Source: Coriobacteriia bacterium
Lineage (GTDB): Bacteria; Actinomycetota; Coriobacteriia; Anaerosomatales; PHET01
Direction: 5' to 3'
Assembly: GCA_009779675.1 (NCBI GenBank)
Contig: WRDS01000014.1
Coordinates: 1 to 32,385 of the forward strand
DNA length: 32,385 nucleotides
Shown piece after piece: positions 30,427 to 32,385 of the stretch. Both the position numbers and the translations under genes were made by a program. The notes beneath the pieces are model-generated. The model searched no databases. It worked only from the letters and a program-made list of their open reading frames with translations, and was not told the origin of the DNA. Position 1 is the first letter of the stretch. Every line of letters starts with the position of its first letter.

Positions 30427-30936
30427 CTAAAGGCCCTCGTCCTCCTCGTCGTCGTCAACCCATTCCTCGCGCCGGACGTGGGCCTCGCCGAACACGATGT
30501 CAAGCTCCCAGTGCTCGTTGGTGAGGATGCGGATCCCGTCATGGCCGGGGTAGTACTCGTCGACCCCGATGCGGTGCCTCTCCTCGTCCGAGAAGCGCTC
30601 GATGCGGGCGATGGTCAGGTGCTCCAGTGGCTGAAGGGGCCCGACGGCGCACACGGGCTGATCCACGTCTGCCCGTGGGCGGCCTGTCGGTTGATGGCCT
30701 ATCGGTGGACGGTCGTCCTGCCGATCACGGGCATCAAGGAGGTGCCTTCGGCTGAACAGCGGGACGGAGCAGAAGCGCAGCCCATAGCCGATACCACGAC
30801 CATCCGCCTCACCGCACGTCTCAAAAGCGCACTCGGAGCCGTCCCCTACCATCTTCAAAGAATACATCTGATAACCTTGAAGCACAGTCCCAAGGACCTC
30901 TTCTAGAGGAACCTCCTGCCGACCGTCATCGCACAT
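30427..30936 (-). CDS. Unrecognised protein, single-domain paralogue of the neighbouring gene
   Basis: ATG 30936 has AGGGAG 8 bases upstream; GTG 30957 is an alternative. The 169-residue product matches the N-terminal domain of the downstream protein in order: DGSECAFETC, LRFCSVPLFSRRHLL, VDEYYPGHDGIRI, WELDIVFGEAHVRREEWVDD. It ends right after that domain in an acidic DDEEDEGL, so it lacks the linker and helical domain. The middle (Arg/Pro-rich DARDRQDDRPP region) has no sequence similarity to the paralogue, but its length is identical (54 residues between the anchors). The two genes are 65 bases apart and probably share the promoter near 31000. Function unknown. Confidence 0.7.
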   Translation of the reverse strand: MCDDGRQEVPLEEVLGTVLQGYQMYSLKMVGDGSECAFETCGEADGRGIGYGLRFCSVPLFSRRHLLDARDRQDDRPPIGHQPTGRPRADVDQPVCAVGPLQPLEHLTIARIERFSDEERHRIGVDEYYPGHDGIRILTNEHWELDIVFGEAHVRREEWVDDDEEDEGL

Positions 30937-30994
30937 GCCATCACTCCCTCTGCTCACTCCGGTAAGCTACTGTCGCACCCGAGGACTGCGCCGG

Positions 30995-31002
30995 ATTATC
31001 AC
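30995..31002 (-). promoter_or_regulatory. Possible extended -10 promoter for the paralogue pair
   Basis: On the minus strand, GATAAT (31000-30995) is a 5 of 6 -10 match preceded by TGT, giving the extended TGnGATAAT form. There is no recognisable -35. It lies about 60 bases upstream of ATG 30936. Confidence 0.4.
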
Positions 31003-31040
31003 ATAACTCGGCTATCTGGCACACAGAGGGCAGACATTCG

Positions 31041-31072
31041 GGAGGGGCAGAGCACTCCGGCTCCACCCCTCC
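31041..31072 (-). terminator. Long hairpin, continuous with G-U pairs on the minus-strand RNA
   Basis: GGAGGGG (31041-31047) pairs with CCCCTCC (31066-31072), and GAGC (31050-31053) pairs with GCTC (31060-31063). The intervening CA/CA is unpaired on the plus strand but becomes UG/UG (two wobble pairs) on the minus-strand RNA, giving a 13-bp stem with a 6-base loop. It lies about 100 bases after the surface protein stop. No U-run follows, so it could end transcription only weakly, or stabilise or regulate the transcript. Confidence 0.45.
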
Positions 31073-31095
31073 ATTCGCTCGCTTATCGGCTCAAT

Positions 31096-31165
31096 CAACC
31101 CAGCCTGGATCTTTTCAGCCCATCTCTTGAATCTCTCGCCCTATCAGCCCAGCTTGGATCTCTCG
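31096..31165. repeat. Degenerate repeats downstream of the surface protein gene
   Basis: Three related segments beginning CAACCCAGCCTGGATCTT (31096), CAGCCCATCTCTTGAATCTC (31116) and CAGCCCAGCTTGGATCTCTC (31145). They fill the space between the surface protein stop and the hairpin at 31041-31072. No gene is seen in 30958-31173. Confidence 0.6.
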
Positions 31166-31417
31166 CTGACCCGTCAATCCTCCTTGGACTTCTTGTAGAG
31201 GTACCCGCCAATGAGCATGCTTACGGTTGAGGCAGCAATGAGCGCTGCAATCGTGCCACCGGTATAGGGTAAGAATGGCGGATTTTGCTTCTTTGGTTTC
31301 GGGTCGTTCTCGTGATATGGCAGATACGTCTCGACGGTCACCGTGTCCTCACCTCTGACCTGGTTACCATCCTTGTCCTTGCCAGTAACAACAACGACGT
31401 TGGTTGTAGTCTCGTCA

Positions 31418-31617
31418 AGCACAGTTGTCACCGTGAAGGTGACCGACTCGCCAGGAGCAAGCGTCGCGGCCTCGCCTACCACGCCGAGCTTGTCGTCGGT
31501 GGCGACGATGTCGTAGAGCGTGACCTGGCCGGTGTTCGTGACGACGTAGGTGTACGTGACCTCGCTGCCTGCCAAGACCCCGCCTTCAGGGGCATCGGAG
31601 CTCTTCACGACCGAGAT
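31418..31617 (-). repeat. 200-bp near-identical repeat, copy 1 (partner at 32054-32253)
   Basis: The segments 31418-31617 and 32054-32253 (636 bases apart) differ at about nine positions by eye. Each encodes most of one DUF11-like domain. One of the differences is the base that creates the TAG in copy 2. Confidence 0.9.
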
Positions 31618-32053
31618 GCCGCTCTTGCGCACGACGACCCTCGCGCTGTCGGAGGCGGTCGCCTCCCCGCCGTGGGCGTCGACGGCGGTGGCGACCACCG
31701 TGTTCTTGTACTCGCCTTCCGCTTTGTGGGTCATCTGGAAGTTGAACTGGCGCGACTCGCCCGGACGCAAGACAATGCCTTCGCCCTCGTAGACCGTGCC
31801 GAACTTGTCGTCCACGACGCTTGTGAGCGTAACCGTACTGCTGCCGGTGTTGGTCACAACGACCGTGTAGTTAAAGACCCCGCCCGGCTCGACGGCCTCA
31901 GGCCTGTCGACCGTCTTCACAACCGAGATCTCGGGGTCGGGCTCCTCCACGAAGGGGAGGTATGTCTCGACGGTCACCGTGTCCTCGGCGCTCACCTCGT
32001 TGCCGCCCCTGTCGGTGCCGGTGGCGACGACGACGTTGGTCGTGGCGTCCTCG

Positions 32054-32253
32054 AGCACAGTTGTCGCCGTGAAGGTGACCTACTCGCCAGGAGCAAGCGT
32101 CTCGGCCTCGCCTACCACGCCGAGCTTGTCGTCGGTGGCGACGACGCCGTAGAGCGTGACCCGGCCGGTGTTCGTGACGACGTAGGTGTACGTGACCTCG
32201 CTGCCCGCCAAGACCCCGCCTTCGGGGGCGTCGGAGCTCTTCACGACCGAGAT
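32054..32253 (-). repeat. 200-bp near-identical repeat, copy 2
   Basis: Partner of 31418-31617. It contains the in-frame TAG (32080-32082) where copy 1 has TCG. Confidence 0.9.
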
Positions 32254-32385
32254 CTCGGGTGCCACAGGGGTGAACTCCACCGTCGCCGTGTCATACGCCT
32301 CCGCCTCGTTGCCCCTGTCGTCGGTGCCTTTCACGTCGACCCTGTTGACGTGCGGGAGCCTGCTCGCGGTGACGAGCAGCCGCGT

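Larger units (their letters stand above)
31174..32385 (-). pseudogene. DUF11-repeat LPXTG surface protein, 3' part, interrupted by an in-frame TAG
   Basis: The frame is open from the right edge (no start in view) to 31174, apart from one TAG at 32080-32082. It encodes DUF11/CARDB-like beta-sandwich repeats opening with EISVVKSSDAPEGGV or similar, and each containing TYTYVVTNTG and LAPGES. The C-terminus is a classic sortase signal: LPYTGG, a hydrophobic helix (TIAALIAASTVSMLIGGYLY) and the basic KKSKED, so the protein would be covalently attached to peptidoglycan. The TAG replaces the TCG serine codon of the LAPGES motif seen intact in the other copy, a single-base change. Whether the gene is dead, a recent mutation or a read error cannot be told here. 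Confidence 0.85.

Noticed and set aside
30640-30740. Compensated frameshift in the middle of the 30427-30936 gene
   Set aside because: The middle region is dissimilar to the paralogue and one other frame gives a faint match, but that frame contains stops, and the spacing between the conserved blocks is exactly equal in both proteins. Divergence is enough.
31096-32253. CRISPR array among the repeats at the right end
   Set aside because: The units are in-frame protein repeats or degenerate segments with no constant repeat length and no unique spacers; no cas genes are present.

Overview
The window looks like part of a high-GC Gram-positive chromosome, most plausibly an actinobacterium of the Coriobacteriia type. 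The grounds are the G+C-rich third codon positions, the frequent GTG and TTG starts with good Shine-Dalgarno sequences, an actinobacterial-style MurG glycine loop, a DUF3866 protein beside XerD and alanine dehydrogenase, and an LPXTG surface protein. The genus cannot be fixed from sequence reading alone.

Positions 1-13035 (minus strand) carry a division and cell wall (dcw) operon in the order mraZ, rsmH, ftsL-like, ftsI, murE, murF, mraY, murD, ftsW, murG, murC. The last gene runs off the left edge. Most junctions overlap by 1-11 bases, so this is one tightly coupled transcript making peptidoglycan precursors and septal wall enzymes. A promoter upstream of mraZ has two MraZ-type TGGGA boxes exactly inside its 17-base spacer, which suggests autorepression. 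MurG, MurD and MurF carry unusual low-complexity or repeated-peptide insertions.

Positions 13363-14781 (plus strand) hold a 42-residue single-span membrane peptide, divergent from mraZ, and a DUF4349 lipoprotein ending in a strong terminator. Positions 14841-15649 (minus) hold two small membrane proteins. One is split by an in-frame TGA.

Positions 15674-25181 (minus) hold xerD, ald, a DUF3866 gene, an M20 peptidase, pyrG, a MraY-like (PNPT) membrane glycosyltransferase and an 814-residue alkaline-phosphatase-like polytopic membrane protein, again with overlapping ends. ald also has its own promoter inside the end of the DUF3866 gene. Positions 25326-26624 hold a visibly more A/T-rich AAA/DUF4143 ATPase gene, probably an insertion.

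Positions 26979-29257 (plus) encode the lipid II flippase MurJ, whose true start seems to be non-ATG, and a family 2 glycosyltransferase. Positions 29312-30936 (minus) hold two tandem paralogues of an unrecognised family. Positions 31174-32385 (minus) hold the 3' part of a DUF11-repeat, LPXTG-anchored surface protein interrupted by an in-frame TAG.

The most striking unexplained feature is a recurring pattern of short tandem duplications (units of about 9-23 bases, two or three copies). They sit in leaders, at start codons or in spacers of many genes here, and related 15-18 base repeats lie inside murD.
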